This document shows, piece after piece, positions 1 through 12,159 of a DNA stretch of 64,000 bases. The position numbers and the translations under genes were made by a program. This DNA comes from Eopsaltria australis (taxonomy: Eukaryota > Chordata > Aves > Passeriformes > Petroicidae), in assembly GCA_034509425.1 (NCBI GenBank), contig JAVTVJ010000132.1:496001-560000 (forward strand). The letters run 5' to 3'. Every line of letters begins with the position of its first letter. The stretch's first letter is position 1. The notes below the pieces were generated by a model, which worked only from the letters and a program-made list of their open reading frames with translations, made no database searches and was not told where the DNA came from.

Positions 1-108
1 CTAGGATTCCAGCCACTGTACCATGCCCAGGATCCATCCCAGCCCTGTCTTTGCACCAACTCCTTTGACAGGAGGACAGAAAGGAAGGAAGGAAGGTTTG
101 GGGCTTAC

Positions 109-148
109 CTGCAGTTCCAGGACTGACTCTCTCTTGGTGATTCATCAT
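109..148 (-). CDS. First exon of a CLEC2-like receptor gene, rest outside the window
   Basis: This 40 bp exon reads from an ATG at 148 and encodes 13 residues (MMNHQERVSPGTA) plus one base, then a gtaagc donor. It is the same as exon 1 of genes A to D. The gene runs leftward on the minus strand, so exons 2 to 6 lie before position 1. It shows the array continues beyond the window. The tail it encodes has no tyrosine. An in-frame start further upstream cannot be excluded. Confidence 0.75.
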
Positions 149-3100
149 CTCTACCCCAGGATCACTCTTCTCCAAGGGTCCCTGTAACCAGTGTGGCCAC
201 AAACACAGCAATCCTTCTGCACTGGACACCTCCCACACTGGTGAGGAACCTTCACAGGCTCTAATCTGGTGTGATGAAAAAGCCATATCCTGGGTGTTCC
301 CCACAGCACATGGACATTGAGGAACTTCCATCATTTCCCTGCCAGGATATTTCAAAAGATGCTCATTGCTACACAGAGAAATGCACCAAGGCCAAGGAAA
401 ACAGATGGAGGGGAGCAGCACTGCAGCTCACACAGTCTCCCTTTGCACAGCCTCAGGCAGTCTCACAGGTCATACATGGCCTTCCCTCTCTGGTGCTTGC
501 TCTTTCCTGCTGGGGCCCATGTGTGTGGAAATCCATACACTGCCAGGTATATTTGGCATTTGCTAGCAAAGGGCTAAACCACTGAGCACAGCCTGCAAAA
601 GGGAGACAAAAATGGCAGGGAAGCAACAGTGTGACCCATTCTAGGCAGTGTCCGTGTGCATCCTGAGCCCAGAAATGCAGAGCACAACAAAGAACTTGCC
701 AACAATGTTTTTATGGAATTCCATTGGAGGGAGGCTGGGGCTTTGGGCAGAGGGGTTCAATAGGACCCTTCATTGTGGGGCTGGAGGCAAGAAAAGATGA
801 CTGGATGGTGCCAGAGTCTCTGCATGACAGATGAGGAGTTTTTCCCTGGTTATGTCGACAAAAGCTGCAGCCATACATGGTGCTTCTAGCAGTTCTCAAG
901 GAGACCTGGATGAAAGACCTACAGGGTCATCTCCCTAAGGATGTACCTAAGAATAAAGAATTCCTACTGTATCTCATTGTCCTCTGAGTGGACTGAGATG
1001 GGAACACAGCCTTTACTCTTGTTCCATCACGTGGATTCCCCCTGTGGAGAGGCATGCATGGATGCAGTGACACAGGAATAGGAGAACTCATAGCAGTAGC
1101 ACAGGCTTTTATTTCAGCTGCAGCATCAGAAGATCAGGGCACAGAAGTGCTTTCAAGTGAGGACAAGCCTGAGCTCTCTGCAGAAGGGATCCTCTGATTC
1201 TGTTATGTTGTGCACAACAGGCTCCAGGCAGGGTCAGACCCTACATTTCTAAACATCTTTGTGTAACTAATGTGCACAACCTCTCACCCCACATCAAAAC
1301 ACATGCACACAACTTGTGCAACCTCCAGTCTCCTGCACCACCCCAGGAAGTGCAGCTGCAAGAACACATCCCCTTTGTGGAAGCAGGGGTTCCCCTGGTC
1401 CCACGCACTTCCCGCTGGAGCTGCAGGGCTCCTGTGTACCCACAGCTCTTCCAGCAGCCTGGGAAGCACAGGTGAAAGCACAGGGCCACGTTGTCACCCT
1501 GCAGAGCTGTGGGTCTGTGCCTGCTGCACCCCTCAGTGCCATGAGCGAGGCCACCCACGGCACTGAGCTGCCAGGGAGCTTCTTACACACAGAGGTGGCC
1601 AAGCTGCAGAGCACCCTGAGCTCGAAGGCCACTTCCTTCCCACTTCTCTCTCCTCTCTCTCTTACAGTGGTCTTGCTTCTTCTGAACTTTGTTTTCTGAC
1701 TGTTTCTTCTCTGCTTCAGGAGCCTTTCCCTCATGCCCTGGTTACTGTTCAGCTGGTGGCCATGTTCTCCTTTAACAGCACTGGTTTGGAGAAACTGAAA
1801 CGCAAATAGTTGCAGGTATTCAGTTCACACAGCTGTTTGCTTTCACACTCCTATTTTATCTCTTGCTACTGTTCAGGCCACGTGTCCAAAATGAAGTGGG
1901 ATGCATAATGGTGCAGAAGGTTCCAAGCATTAAGAACAGCAGGTGTGCTCATCTTCAGAAATGAACTTGGTGGAGGAAGTTGTCCCTTTCCCAGTGGTTG
2001 ATGGCAGTTTCTCCATCAACCTGAATCCCCTGGGCAGTGCTGCTTTCCACTTTTCTTGAATTCCAAGTGATTTGAAGGGAAAGACTTATCTGCAACAGTG
2101 ACATAAGGGCAAGCAGCCTGGAAGGAAACACTCACAGAGCAAAAGGCAGAAAGCACGGGAGAAGAGCTGGCAGCAGGGGCAATACAGGAAGAGAGAATGA
2201 ATGCCAGAGGAAATTGTTCCCACTGTGCCCGGTTGCTTTGCCCTCCCACAGCCTGAAAACCAGCCCTGAGCCCCAGCAGTGTGTGAGGGCAGCTCACAGA
2301 GGCAGCTGTCAGGCTCAGCAGCTGGTGCTGCAGTTTCTCAGCTTTGCTTTCAGCAGTGAAGAGCAAATCAATCCAGGAGGACACTGGAGGATCCTTATTG
2401 TGGAGCTTCCTGAGAGAGGTTAGGGAGGATCCCAGGATGAGATGGGTTGTGCTGGATCTCACACTCACCAATGAGACTGAACTGCTGGGGATGTGGAGGC
2501 TGAGGTCCAGCTTGTCTGCAGTGATTCTGACATGTTGGGGTTCAGGATCTTGTCAGTCCTTGCAGGGAAGGATGAGCTCCAGGAGCTGGGGTCTCAGGGC
2601 TCAGAGGGCCATGGAGAGAGACTCCTCCAGATCCTGATTCATCCCAAACTCCCAGCATGAATCACCCTTGTTGTCCTCCTGCTCTGTTCCCAGGGACATC
2701 ACTCCTACATGGAATCCTGCCTTCTTCCTACAGCCAAGGCCAGGGGGCCGTGTCCAGACCCGACAGGGGCTGCTGCTCACCGCAGGCTGACCCCAGGAGT
2801 GGACACCCAGCAGAGGGACCTGCTGCTCAGCTCTGTCCTCCAGGGGCTGGGCACCTCCAGCTGGCTTCAGCACTGCAGACCTAACCCTCCTGTGCTGGGA
2901 TGGCCCTTGTCTGGAGCAGGGAAGAGAGGAAATCTGCTCCTTGTCCTGCTTGTGTGCTCAGAGTTATTGCAGAGGGGAGGCGTGAAGGGGAGCCCTGCAT
3001 GGCAGAAGACAGAATTGTGCTAGACACACAGGCAGAAATGGTGCTAAAGTCCCCAGAGAAGGCAGTGCCAAGCCCAGGAGCCCAGGCTGGTGTTGGGAGG

Positions 3101-3369
3101 AGCTGTGTCACTGCAGAGTGTGGTTTCTGGGTGTAGATGGAGAGGCCCTCACTTGCAGGGCCAGGAGGATGCCCTGTCCCACGTGCCCCTCCTTGAAATG
3201 ACAGCCTGGTAGGCCAGGCAGGAGCTGGGTGTATGAGAGCTCATCTCCTGCATGTTTCAGGAAGAAAGTCTCACCCCAGGGCTCCTGTGCAGGAAGAACT
3301 CTCAAGGAAGTTGGAGAGCTATTCTGTGAAGTGAGAGGACTGGTCTTAGAGATGGAAAAAGAAGGAGAG
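149..3369. other. Spacer of unit A, no recognised gene
   Basis: The stretch repeats in B, C and E and partly in D. Open frames of 60 to 150 codons occur on both strands but match no family I know, and their conservation is explained by recent duplication. It holds an AATAAA on the minus strand (1,108-1,113) and one on the plus strand (952-957). The site of the solo LTR seen in C and E is empty here (2,573-2,577). The last 220 bp (about 3,150-3,370) are unique to this unit. An unrecognised transcript cannot be excluded. Confidence 0.6.
1108..1113 (-). terminator. AATAAA polyadenylation signal, minus strand
   Basis: AATAAA lies on the minus strand inside the spacer, with counterparts at 8,857-8,862, 17,632-17,637 and 41,947-41,952. 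A plus-strand AATAAA sits about 155 bp to the left (952-957). I cannot assign a gene to either, so use as a poly(A) signal is unproven. Confidence 0.3.
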
Positions 3370-3863
3370 CTATGAACACACCACAGAGAGCCTTTCTTTA
3401 TTGGCCTGATATTGCATATTTTCTTGTCTTAAGATTTCAGAATTTGTTCAGCAAAACCAGGATAACTAGAGAACATTCTGTGTGTGCCTCAAAAACATGC
3501 AAACAGGTCTGCTCAAGGAGATGAAGGACATTGCATTTCGGGATATCTGTCTTCCATTCCTGTGTCTTCTTCCTCAAGAAGTCCATCTCTGTTCAGCCAG
3601 CAACTGCTGGACACACTCAGAGAGAAGAGGACACAAGAACACAGGAGCTGCTTTGATGAGACTGGGCCTTGCTGTGTTCCCTGAGGCACCACCTGCACTG
3701 GATATTCTGGACCAAGCTCATTTCACATCCACACACACACGTGGTCCCACCCAGCACAGTGAAGATGTGTCAGGACTCCCCACCCCTCCCAGCACAGCCA
3801 GTGCTGGTCCCAGCTCACTGCTCAGCTCCCAGTTTTACTCAGGATGGGGTTAAGGTATTTCCA
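3370..3863 (-). other. Probable 3' UTR of gene A
   Basis: This sequence directly follows the stop codon and is conserved downstream of all five genes. An AATAAA on the minus strand lies at 3,397-3,402, about 460 bp past the stop. Confidence 0.55.
3397..3402 (-). terminator. AATAAA polyadenylation signal of gene A
   Basis: On the minus strand this reads AATAAA. In units B, C and E the same place reads AATGAA, and in D ATTGAA, so only gene A keeps the canonical hexamer here. Confidence 0.55.
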
Positions 3864-6800
3864 TCACACAGTTACTGCTGCAGCTTCACAAATTCGATGA
3901 TGATACGTATGTGATTTGACGTCATTCCAGTTGTAGGGACCTTGTGCAAGCACATGCATTACAGTGCAGTTCTCATCAAGCACGGGAGACGGAGCACTTG
4001 GTTCTCCTGGTCGCCAGAACCTGGGACAGAGACAGGCTTGTTACTCCCCAGCATCTCCTGTAAAGCACTGCTGGAAAAGGCCACACCAGGGTGCAAGATT
4101 TGAAGGGAAGAAGCAGAAATTCCCAATGCTGATTCATGCACAGAAGCAATGCCCTTCCTCCCATTCCATATCCCACTGGCACCAGTGGCACATGGAAATC
4201 TGCTTCCTTCCTTTCCTTTCCTGATGGAAATCAGCCTTGCAGCACAACAGGGCCCTGCTCCATCCTGCTGGGGGGAACTGATCACCAGCACTCATCCCAT
4301 GCACCTCACACCCAGCACAGCCTGGTGTCAGCCTCCAGGGCAAGTTTGTTCTCCAGAAGAAGACACAGCAAGGACAGTGCTGCTGCTCTCTCCCTGTGCC
4401 CCATCTCTTTCCCTGCATTTCAGCACAGGCCATTCCTGTGCATATCAGGGCACTGCAGGTGAGGCAAGGCCAGTCATCTCTGAAGGGATCTTGCTGCTGG
4501 CAAGATGCAGCTTTTTCTATGCCTACAGCAATGATTTCCATGTCACAGGTAGGTAATCCATAACCAATACCCAGCAGAGATGGGGCCGTGTGAACCTGGT
4601 GTCCTACACAGCCCCCTCCTGCTGCATCTTTGATGTCACACAAGGAAGTGAGGTGACAACCCCCTCTCAGGCAGCAGCTGAACCTCTCACATCCCCTCAG
4701 TTTTTTTCCCTACCAGGAGTCACACCAAGCGCTTTTAATCCAGAGATACTCACGCTGCTGTCTCATTATATGGAGTCTTGTCCACCCACTGCCACTGGCC
4801 GAACTGCTCCAAAAACAGGCCAATGTAGAAATTCTCTCTTGAGGGAGGTAGTTTTATCTGCCTGGAGAGGAAATCCTGGCAATCAGAGAGAGAGAGAGAG
4901 AGTGCAGTGTCCGTGAGGGGCAGGACAGAGCAGAGGGAGGCATCAGGAGTCCCTGTGGGGTGGGGCTGGTGGCACAGGGCAGCTGGTGCTGCAGAGGTGC
5001 ACACAGGACATTCCCCCTCCCCTGCAGGACAAGGAGGGGCTCTGAGTCCCCTCCAGGGCCCAGCCCTGTGTCTCTGCCTGCTGCCTCCCTCTCTCAGCCC
5101 TGGGCACCTACCTGCTCTGCCTTGCTGTTGATCACCACCAGCTGGGAGCCCATCCCAGTGCAGTTCTGCTCACTCTCAGCACAGTTCATTTTATCAAGGG
5201 ACAGGAAATAGCAGCTCCTCTGAAACCTTATCCAGCCCTCTGGGCAGCACATCCAGCCTCGGTCTGTGCAGGGAGAGGACAGAGAGATGAAGGTGACTGA
5301 CAAGAGATGGGCATTGCAAAGATCCAAGTTTTGCAGGGACAGTGCTCATGTCCTCCTTAGTGACTTTTCCTGACAGAAAGTGCTTGAATACACAGGGATA
5401 GTACAGACATTTCTTCCCATTGCTTTGGGGCATGAGCAGTGAGCTGTGTGTACCCAAAGGCATGGTAATCCCTGTAAGGGGATCTCAGGTGTTGGCAAAG
5501 TTCTTTTGGTGATGTGCTTTGACTTGTCCTGGTGCAGCCTCATGAGGCCTTTAGCCCCAGGGGAGAGGGGACAATGCAAGTACTGACCTGTGCCTTGTGG
5601 CACTGCTGAGTTGCACTTCCACTCTGAGAAATGCTGCTGCAGGGCTGTGGGCTGCTCACTGCTGTGGCAGGAGGGAACCACTGCAAAGGGACAGGAAAGG
5701 CAGCAGGATTAGCCCTTCCTCCCAGCTCCTCACACAGCATCTCTGCCCTTCCCTCTCCTTCCACCATTTCCCCCGCAGCCTGTGTCCCAGCTGTCACCTC
5801 TCCTGGCCCAAACAAGTGGCACAGCTGTGCCTTCCCAGCCAGACAGGGACCGACTGCCAAGTCAGACAGCAGAAGGAGCCCTGGAAGCACATCCCACTGA
5901 GGACCTGCCACACACAGCAGGATTGATCCCACCCGACCACAGCCACTCCACCATGCACACACCCACAGCCCAGCTGCCACTCTGCAAAGCAGCCTCTCAG
6001 TGTCACAGTCTGCCTCTTCCTAAACTCCACAGCAACAGGCATTTGGAGGAATCACCCATCAGCTGGGCCTCTTCCCTCAGCAACAGACAGGCCAGGGCAA
6101 GGGAATCACACACAGCTGGAGCTGCTGAAAGCAGGCTGCAGCATAAACTCCTAGGACTTAGCAGCTCCCAGTGTGTGGGGAATAATGCACTCTTGGTGAC
6201 AGGCCACATCCACAGGCCCAAGGAATTCTTGGTCACTCAGACATTCAGGAGAATGGATTAGAATCCCATCAGGGTGTGCTTAGCAATACAGATGTCTATT
6301 TTTATCAATCATTTCATTCAGAAGTATTTTTACTTCTGAGCAGGAGAATCATAGTGGCCCCAGTGCCTGATTAGGGAATTGCTGTAATGGAAGAAGGCTC
6401 AGAGGAGATGGGAAATGTTTGCTCCTGGCTGATCACCCCCACTGCCAATAAAAGTGACCTTATCCCTACATAAAGGATGAGAAGACAGATGGCTTTTGGT
6501 TCAGTTCAGGTGAGGGAATGGAGCAGTTGTGGAAGCGTTCACCCCTGTAGGGATCCAAAAGGAGCAGTGTTTTCCTCAGTTAGCCTTGAAACCTGTGTTT
6601 GCTGAGGGACACTGTCACTGCCTGAGCCTTCCTGAGGAAGCAGCAGAGAAAATCATTGGCTCACAGTCCTCTGGAACCACTTCCATCAGAGGGGTGTGGT
6701 CCAAGCTCTCAGTTCATGCAGACTGAGACACTCACAGCAAACTGCTCTGACAGCCTGGCTGCCACCACAGGCAGTTCCTTACCCAGCCAGCTCATCCCAG

Positions 6801-7894
6801 AGATCTGGGTTCAAATGCCCAGAGGTTCAAATGGTGGATTAAAGGCTGCAGATGTATCTCACAGGTCTTGACGCTGCATGAGAAGGGATCTCTGAGCTGT
6901 GTTTTGGTGAAGGGCATTTGCCTGCTGGCAGAGGGACTAGGATATGGGTTTTCCACCTGACAAAAGGCAGTCACCTGAGCCCTTCATCCCGAGGAAATTA
7001 AGACACCCTGGAACTCACCCAGGCAGATGGTCATAATGGCAGCTTTGATTGGAAGGGCAAAAATGAGGAAGACCCAGATGTTCAGCCAGGAGCACCTCCT
7101 CTCTTCTGCTGGGGCTGAAAAACACAAAGCAAGAGTGAGAATATCCCAGCCCAGAGTTGGGGGCAGGATAACCCAGAGGGCTCTGAACCCCAACACTTTG
7201 CTGCTCCCTTGTTCCAAGGACTGGGGAGCCCCACAGGTGCTGGAAGCAGGTCCTGCTGCCTGTCCCTAGCAGTGGCTTAGAGCCATAGAGCAGAGGAACA
7301 AATTTCCTTGTTTGTCACAAGACATGCCTGTATTCTGCACAAACCTCACTCCCCCTTTGTCCTGTCAGACCTCCTTTCTCCTCAACACATCTTCCTTGTT
7401 GCCCTCTGTAACCCCTGTCTGTCACTGATTGCTCTTTCTGGATCTCCCTCCTGTTCCTGTTCTTTGTCAGTGTCTGTCTTTAGAGCTCCTGTCTCTCCGT
7501 GCCTGTGTTTTGCCTCTGTACCGTGAGCCCCTTTCTGCAGTGGCACAGTCCCCAAAGGAATGAGTGCCCAGCTCAGGGTGGGCACAGCCAGACACACAGG
7601 AGGGATTGTTTCCACAGGGGAAAAGGCACTTGGGAGCTCCTGGGAGAGCCCTGCCTGGGTTGTCCTTTGAGACACCAGGGATGGCAGCAGGGACTGCCCA
7701 GTTCCCTCACCTGTGGCTTTGCTCTTGTCCTAAGCCCCATCTCCTGCTAGGATTCCAGCCACTGTACCATGCCCAGGATCCACCCCAGCCCTGTCTTTGC
7801 ACTTCCTCCTTTGACAGGAGGACAGAAAGGAAGGAAGGAGGGTTTGGGGCTTACCTGCAGTTCCAGGACTGACTCTCTCTTGGTGATTCATCAT
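3864..7894 (-). CDS. Gene A: CLEC2-like C-type lectin-like receptor, six exons
   Basis: Type II membrane receptor of 219 residues. Exons in order of transcription: 7855-7894, 7019-7114, 5588-5680, 5112-5263, 4754-4875, 3864-4020. All have GT-AG borders and the phases close without a stop. Residues 1-22 are a short tail without tyrosine. Residues 23-47 form the membrane helix, with lysine 37 in its middle (FALPIKAAIM). Residues 48-77 are a stalk with two cysteines. The CTLD runs from about 78 to 219 and shows [35 protein letters not shown] and ICE. Cysteine 186 is present, but the usual partner at 204 is serine. There are NCT, NET and NCT glycosylation sites. Calcium-binding residues of classical lectins are absent, as in NK-type CTLDs. 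CLEC2 proteins are ligands or receptors in the NKR-P1 system; which role this one has is not shown. An alternative in-frame ATG at 8,101 would add 69 residues. Confidence 0.88.
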
Positions 7895-10800
7895 CTCTAC
7901 CCCAGGATCACTCTTCTCCAAGGGTTCCTGTAACCGGTGTGGCCACAAACACAACAATCCTTCTGCACAGGACACCTCCCACACTGGTGAGGAACTTTCA
8001 CAGGCTCTAATCTGGTGTGATGAAAAAGCCATATCCTGGGTGTACCCCACAGCACATGGACATTGAGGAACTTCCATCATTATCTTATCAGGGTATTTCA
8101 CACAATACTCACTGCTACACAGAGAAACTCACCAAGGCAAAGGAAAACAGATGGAGGGGAGCAGCACTGCAGCTCACACAGTCTCCCTTTGCACAGCCTC
8201 AGGCAGTCTCACAGGTCATACATGGCCTTCCCTCTCTGGTGCTTGCTCTTTCCTGCTGGGGTCCATGTGTGTGGAAATCCATACACTGCCAGGTATATTT
8301 GGCATTTGCTAGCAAAGGGCTAAACCACTGAGCACAGCCTGCAAAAGGGAGACAAAAATGGCAGGGAAGCAACAGTGTGACCCATTCTAGGCAGTGTCCA
8401 TGTGCATCCTGAGCCCAGAAATGCAGAGCACAACAAAGAACTTGCCAACACTGTTTTTATGGAATTCCACTGGAGGGGAGGCTGGGGCTTTGGGCAGAGG
8501 GGTTCAATATGACCCTTCATTGTGGGGCTGGAGGCAAGAAAAGATGACTGGATGGTGCCAGAGTCTCTGCATGACAGATGAGGAGTTTTTCCCTGGTTAT
8601 GTCGACAAAAGCTGCAGCCATACATGGTGCTTCTAGCAGTTCTCAAGGAGACCTGGATGAAAGACCTACAGGGTCATATCCCTAAGGATGTGTACCTAAG
8701 AATAAAGAATTCCTACTGTATCTCATTGTCCTCTGAGTGGACTGAGATGGGAACACAGCCTTTACTCTTGTTCCATCACGTGGATTCCCCCTGTGGAGAG
8801 GCATGCATGGATGCAGTGACACAGGAATAGGAGAACTCATAGCAGTAGCACAGGCTTTTATTTCAGCTGCAGCATCAGAAGATCAGGGCACAGAAGTGCT
8901 TTCAAGTGAGGACAAGCCTGAGCTCTCTGCAGAAGGGATCCTCTGATTCTGTTATGTTGTGCACAACAGGCTGCAGGCAGGGTCAGACCCTACATTTCTA
9001 AACATCTTTATGTAACTAATGTGCACAACCTCTCACCCCACATCAAAACACATGCACACAACTTGTGCAACCTCCAGTCTCCTGCACCACCCCAGGAAGT
9101 GCAGCTGCAAGAACACATCCCCTTTGTGGAAGCAGGGGTTCCCCTGGTCCCACGCACTTCCCGCTGGAGCTGCAGGGCTCCTGTGTACCCACAGCTCTTC
9201 CAGCAGCCTGGGAAGCACAGGTGAAAGCACAGGGCCACGTTGTCACCCTGCAGAGCTGTGGGTCTGTGCCTGCTGCACCCCTCAGTGCCACGAGCGAGGC
9301 CACCCACGGCACTGAGCTGCCAGGGAGCTTCTTACACACAGAGGTGGCCAAGCTGCAGAGCACCCTGAGCTCGAAGGCCACTTCCTTCCCACTTCTCTCT
9401 CCTCTCTCTCTTACAGTGGTCTTGCTTCTTCTGAACTTTGTTTTCTGACTGTTTCTTCTCTGTTTCAGGAGCCTTTCCCTCATGCCCTGGTTACTGTTCA
9501 GCTGGTGGCCATGTTCTCCTTTAACAGCACTGGTTTGGAGAAACTGGAACTCAAATAGTTGCAGGTATTCAGTTCACACAGCTGTTTGCTTTCACACTCC
9601 TATTTTATCTCTTGCTGCTGTCCAGGCCACCTGTCCAAGGGGGCAGAGGGTTCTAAATAGAAATAACAGCAAGTGTGCTCATCTTCAGAAATGAACTTGG
9701 TGGAGGAAGTTGTCCCTTTCCCAGTGGTTGATGGCAGTTTCTCCATCAACCTGAATCCCCTGGGCAGTGCTGCTTTCCACTTTTCTTGAATTCCAAGTGA
9801 TTTGAAGGGAAAGACTTATCTGCAACAGTGACATAAGGGCAAGCAGCCTGGAAGGAAACACTCACAGAGCAAAAGGCAGAAAGCACGGGAGAAGAGCTGG
9901 CAGCAGGGGCAATACAGGAAGAGAGAATGAATGCCAGAGGAAATTGTTCCCACTGTGCCCGGTTGCTTTGCCCTCCCACAGCCTGAAAACCAGCCCTGAG
10001 CCCCAGCAGTGTGTGAGGGCAGCTCACAGAGGCAGCTGTCAGGCTCAGCAGCTGGTGCTGCAGTTTCTCAGCTTTGCTTTCAGCAGTGAAGAGCAAATCA
10101 ATCCAGGAGGACACTGGAGGATCCTTATTGTGGAGCTTCCTGAGAGAGGTTAGGGAGGATCCCAGGATGAGATGGGTTGTGCTGGATCTCACACTCACCA
10201 ATGAGACTGAACTGCTGGGGATGTGGAGGCTGAGGTCCAGCTTGTCTGCAGTGATTCTGACATGTTGGGGTTCAGGATCTTGTCAGTCCTTGCAGGGAAG
10301 GATGAGCTCCAGGAGCTGGGGTCTCAGGGCTCAGAGGGCCATGGAGAGAGACTCCTCCAGATCCTGATTCATCCCAAACTCCCAGCATGAATCACCCTTG
10401 TTGTCCTCCTGCTCTGTTCCCAGGGACATCACTCCTACATGGAATCCTGCCTTCGTCCTACAGCCAAGGCCAGGGGGCCGTGTCCAGACCCGACAGGGGC
10501 TGCTGCTCACCGCAGGCTGACCCCAGGAGTGGACACCCAGCAGAGGGACCTGCTGCTCAGCTCTGTCCTCCAGGGACTGGGCACCTCCAGCTGGCTTCAG
10601 CACTGCAGACCTAACCCTCCTGTGCTGGGATGGCCCTTGTCTGGAGCAGGGAAGACAGGAAATCTGCTCCTTGTCCTGCTTGTGTGCTCAGAGTTATTGC
10701 AGAGGGGAGGCGTGAAGGGGAGCCCTGCATGGCAGAAGACAGAATTGTGCTAGACACACAGGCAGAAATGGTGCTAAAGTCCCCAGAGAAGGCAGTGCCA

Positions 10801-12159
10801 AGCCCAGGAGCCCAGGCTGGTGTTGGGAGGAGCTGTGTCACTGCAGAGTGTGGTTTCTGGGTGTAGATGGAGAGGCCCTCACATGCAGGGCCACGCTGCA
10901 TATGTGTAAACAGACATTTCTTCCTCTGGCAGGCTTTCATCCTGCTGCAGCCAGGGAGGGGAACAGCACCAGGCAGCTGAGTTGGGATCAGTGCTTTCTG
11001 CCTGTGCTGATTGGGGTGGATTTTTGCATGCATACGTCCTCTTTCTCCCTTCTGTCCCTAGACATGTCCATAGTGTCCCTGCACGCTATGTCTCTGCTGC
11101 CTGGAGCTGTGCATGTGGACCTGCAGCCACCACGCCCTGCTGTTTATACAACTGCTCCCACTGGATTAGGAACAAAATCCCCTGGGCACCTTGACTCCAG
11201 TACGAATTCCCCTCTCTCTCTCTGGGACACAGAGAGGAGTCACTCTCAGAGGCAGGACAGAGGCACAGACAGGAGTTGTAGATCCATAGCATTCCAGTGG
11301 GGAGCTGGCACTGCTCGGCCAGGGCAGCTGAGGTACCTGATGTTTCCTGAGGAAAGAGAAGTGAGGACACAGGAGGCAGGAAGTGGGAAGAGGTGCAGCA
11401 GAGGGAGATCCATGGTGTCAGTGCTCTACAGCAGGGCATGAAGGCAATTCAATGGGCAATGAAGTTCTGGATGGGAGTGATGTGGTGTGCAGCAGGAGCC
11501 CTGTCTCTTCAGCCTCTCCTGCAGCATCATCTGGCCTGGGCAGGCATGCTGTTACAGGCACCACTGAGGATTTGGCTTTCCAGGAATGCTGCTACCTCAG
11601 GTGAGCCTGGGGTCAATTCTGAGTTGGGAAGAGGACTTTTCCCTCCAGGTGGCTCTGGAGGCCCAGTGTGGATTGTTCCTGCCATGGCAGCAAGTCCAAA
11701 GGGAGGGCCACAAAGATGAAGGCAGTGAGGACAGAGGGCTGGAGCACAAGCTGAAAGAATTGGGATTGTTCAGTATGGGAAAGAGGAGATTCCAAGATGG
11801 TCTCATAACAGCCTTCCAGGAGGCTTCCAAGAAGATTGGAGAAGGACTTCTTACAAGGGCATGGGGTGATAAGGGAAGGCAGAATGGCTTTAAACTGAAA
11901 GAGGGCAGGTTTAGAGTAGGTATCAGGAAGAAATTCTTTTCTGTAAGGATTGTGAGGCACTGGCACAGGTTGCTTAGTGAAGCTGTGCATACCCCATCCC
12001 TGGAAGTGTTCAAGGCCAGGCTGGATGGGGCTTTGAGAAACCTGGTCTAGGGAAAGGTGTTCCTGCTCAAGACCTAGAGGTTGAAAACGGATGATCCTTA
12101 AGGGTTCCATCCAACCCAAACCATTCCATTATTCTATGACTCAGCTAAGATATGGGGGA
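7895..12159. other. Spacer of unit B, no recognised gene
   Basis: Same content as the spacer of unit A up to about 10,880. A segment absent from A then follows, ending with the CR1 fragment at about 11,700-12,138. The LTR site at 10,293-10,297 is empty. Open frames are present on both strands but none is recognisable. Confidence 0.6.
11700..12138 (+). mobile_element. CR1 LINE 3' fragment (unit B)
   Basis: The segment has the usual order of the CR1 3' region: a part related to 'ggctggagcacaag', a part related to 'aagaaattcttt', then 'ccaacccaaaccattcc' and a closing 'attctatga'. It is 5'-truncated, as is normal for CR1. The open frame across it is a relic and not a gene. Confidence 0.85.

Larger units (their letters stand above)
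1..7746. repeat. Tandem array unit A (about 7.7 kb)
   Basis: The sequence at position 1 recurs at about 7,747, 16,527, 26,798 and 40,839, so the left half of the window is head-to-tail repeats with unit lengths of about 7.7, 8.8, 10.3, 14.0 and 9.1 kb. Unit A holds the first exon of the preceding gene, a spacer, and exons 6 to 2 of gene A. It lacks the solo LTR of units C and E and the CR1 of B, C and E, and has its own stretch at about 3,150-3,370. Unit boundaries are my choice of register, not recombination points. Confidence 0.9.

Noticed and set aside
1294..1734. Minus-strand open frame of 146 codons, repeated in B, C and E
   Set aside because: It is conserved only as much as the surrounding spacer, overlaps frames on the other strand of like length, and shows no domain. 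Duplication explains it.
2016..2471. Minus-strand open frame of 151 codons in the spacers
   Set aside because: It has a helical-looking part but no known family, no clear splice partners and the same level of conservation as the noncoding surroundings.
4881..4902. GA dinucleotide repeat beside exon 5 (9 repeats in A, B, C and E; 7 in D)
   Set aside because: On the minus strand it is the pyrimidine tract of the exon 5 acceptor. The small length change is not remarkable.
11586..12050. Plus-strand open frame of 154 codons in units B, C and E
   Set aside because: It lies across the CR1 3' fragment. Such frames are common in this part of CR1.
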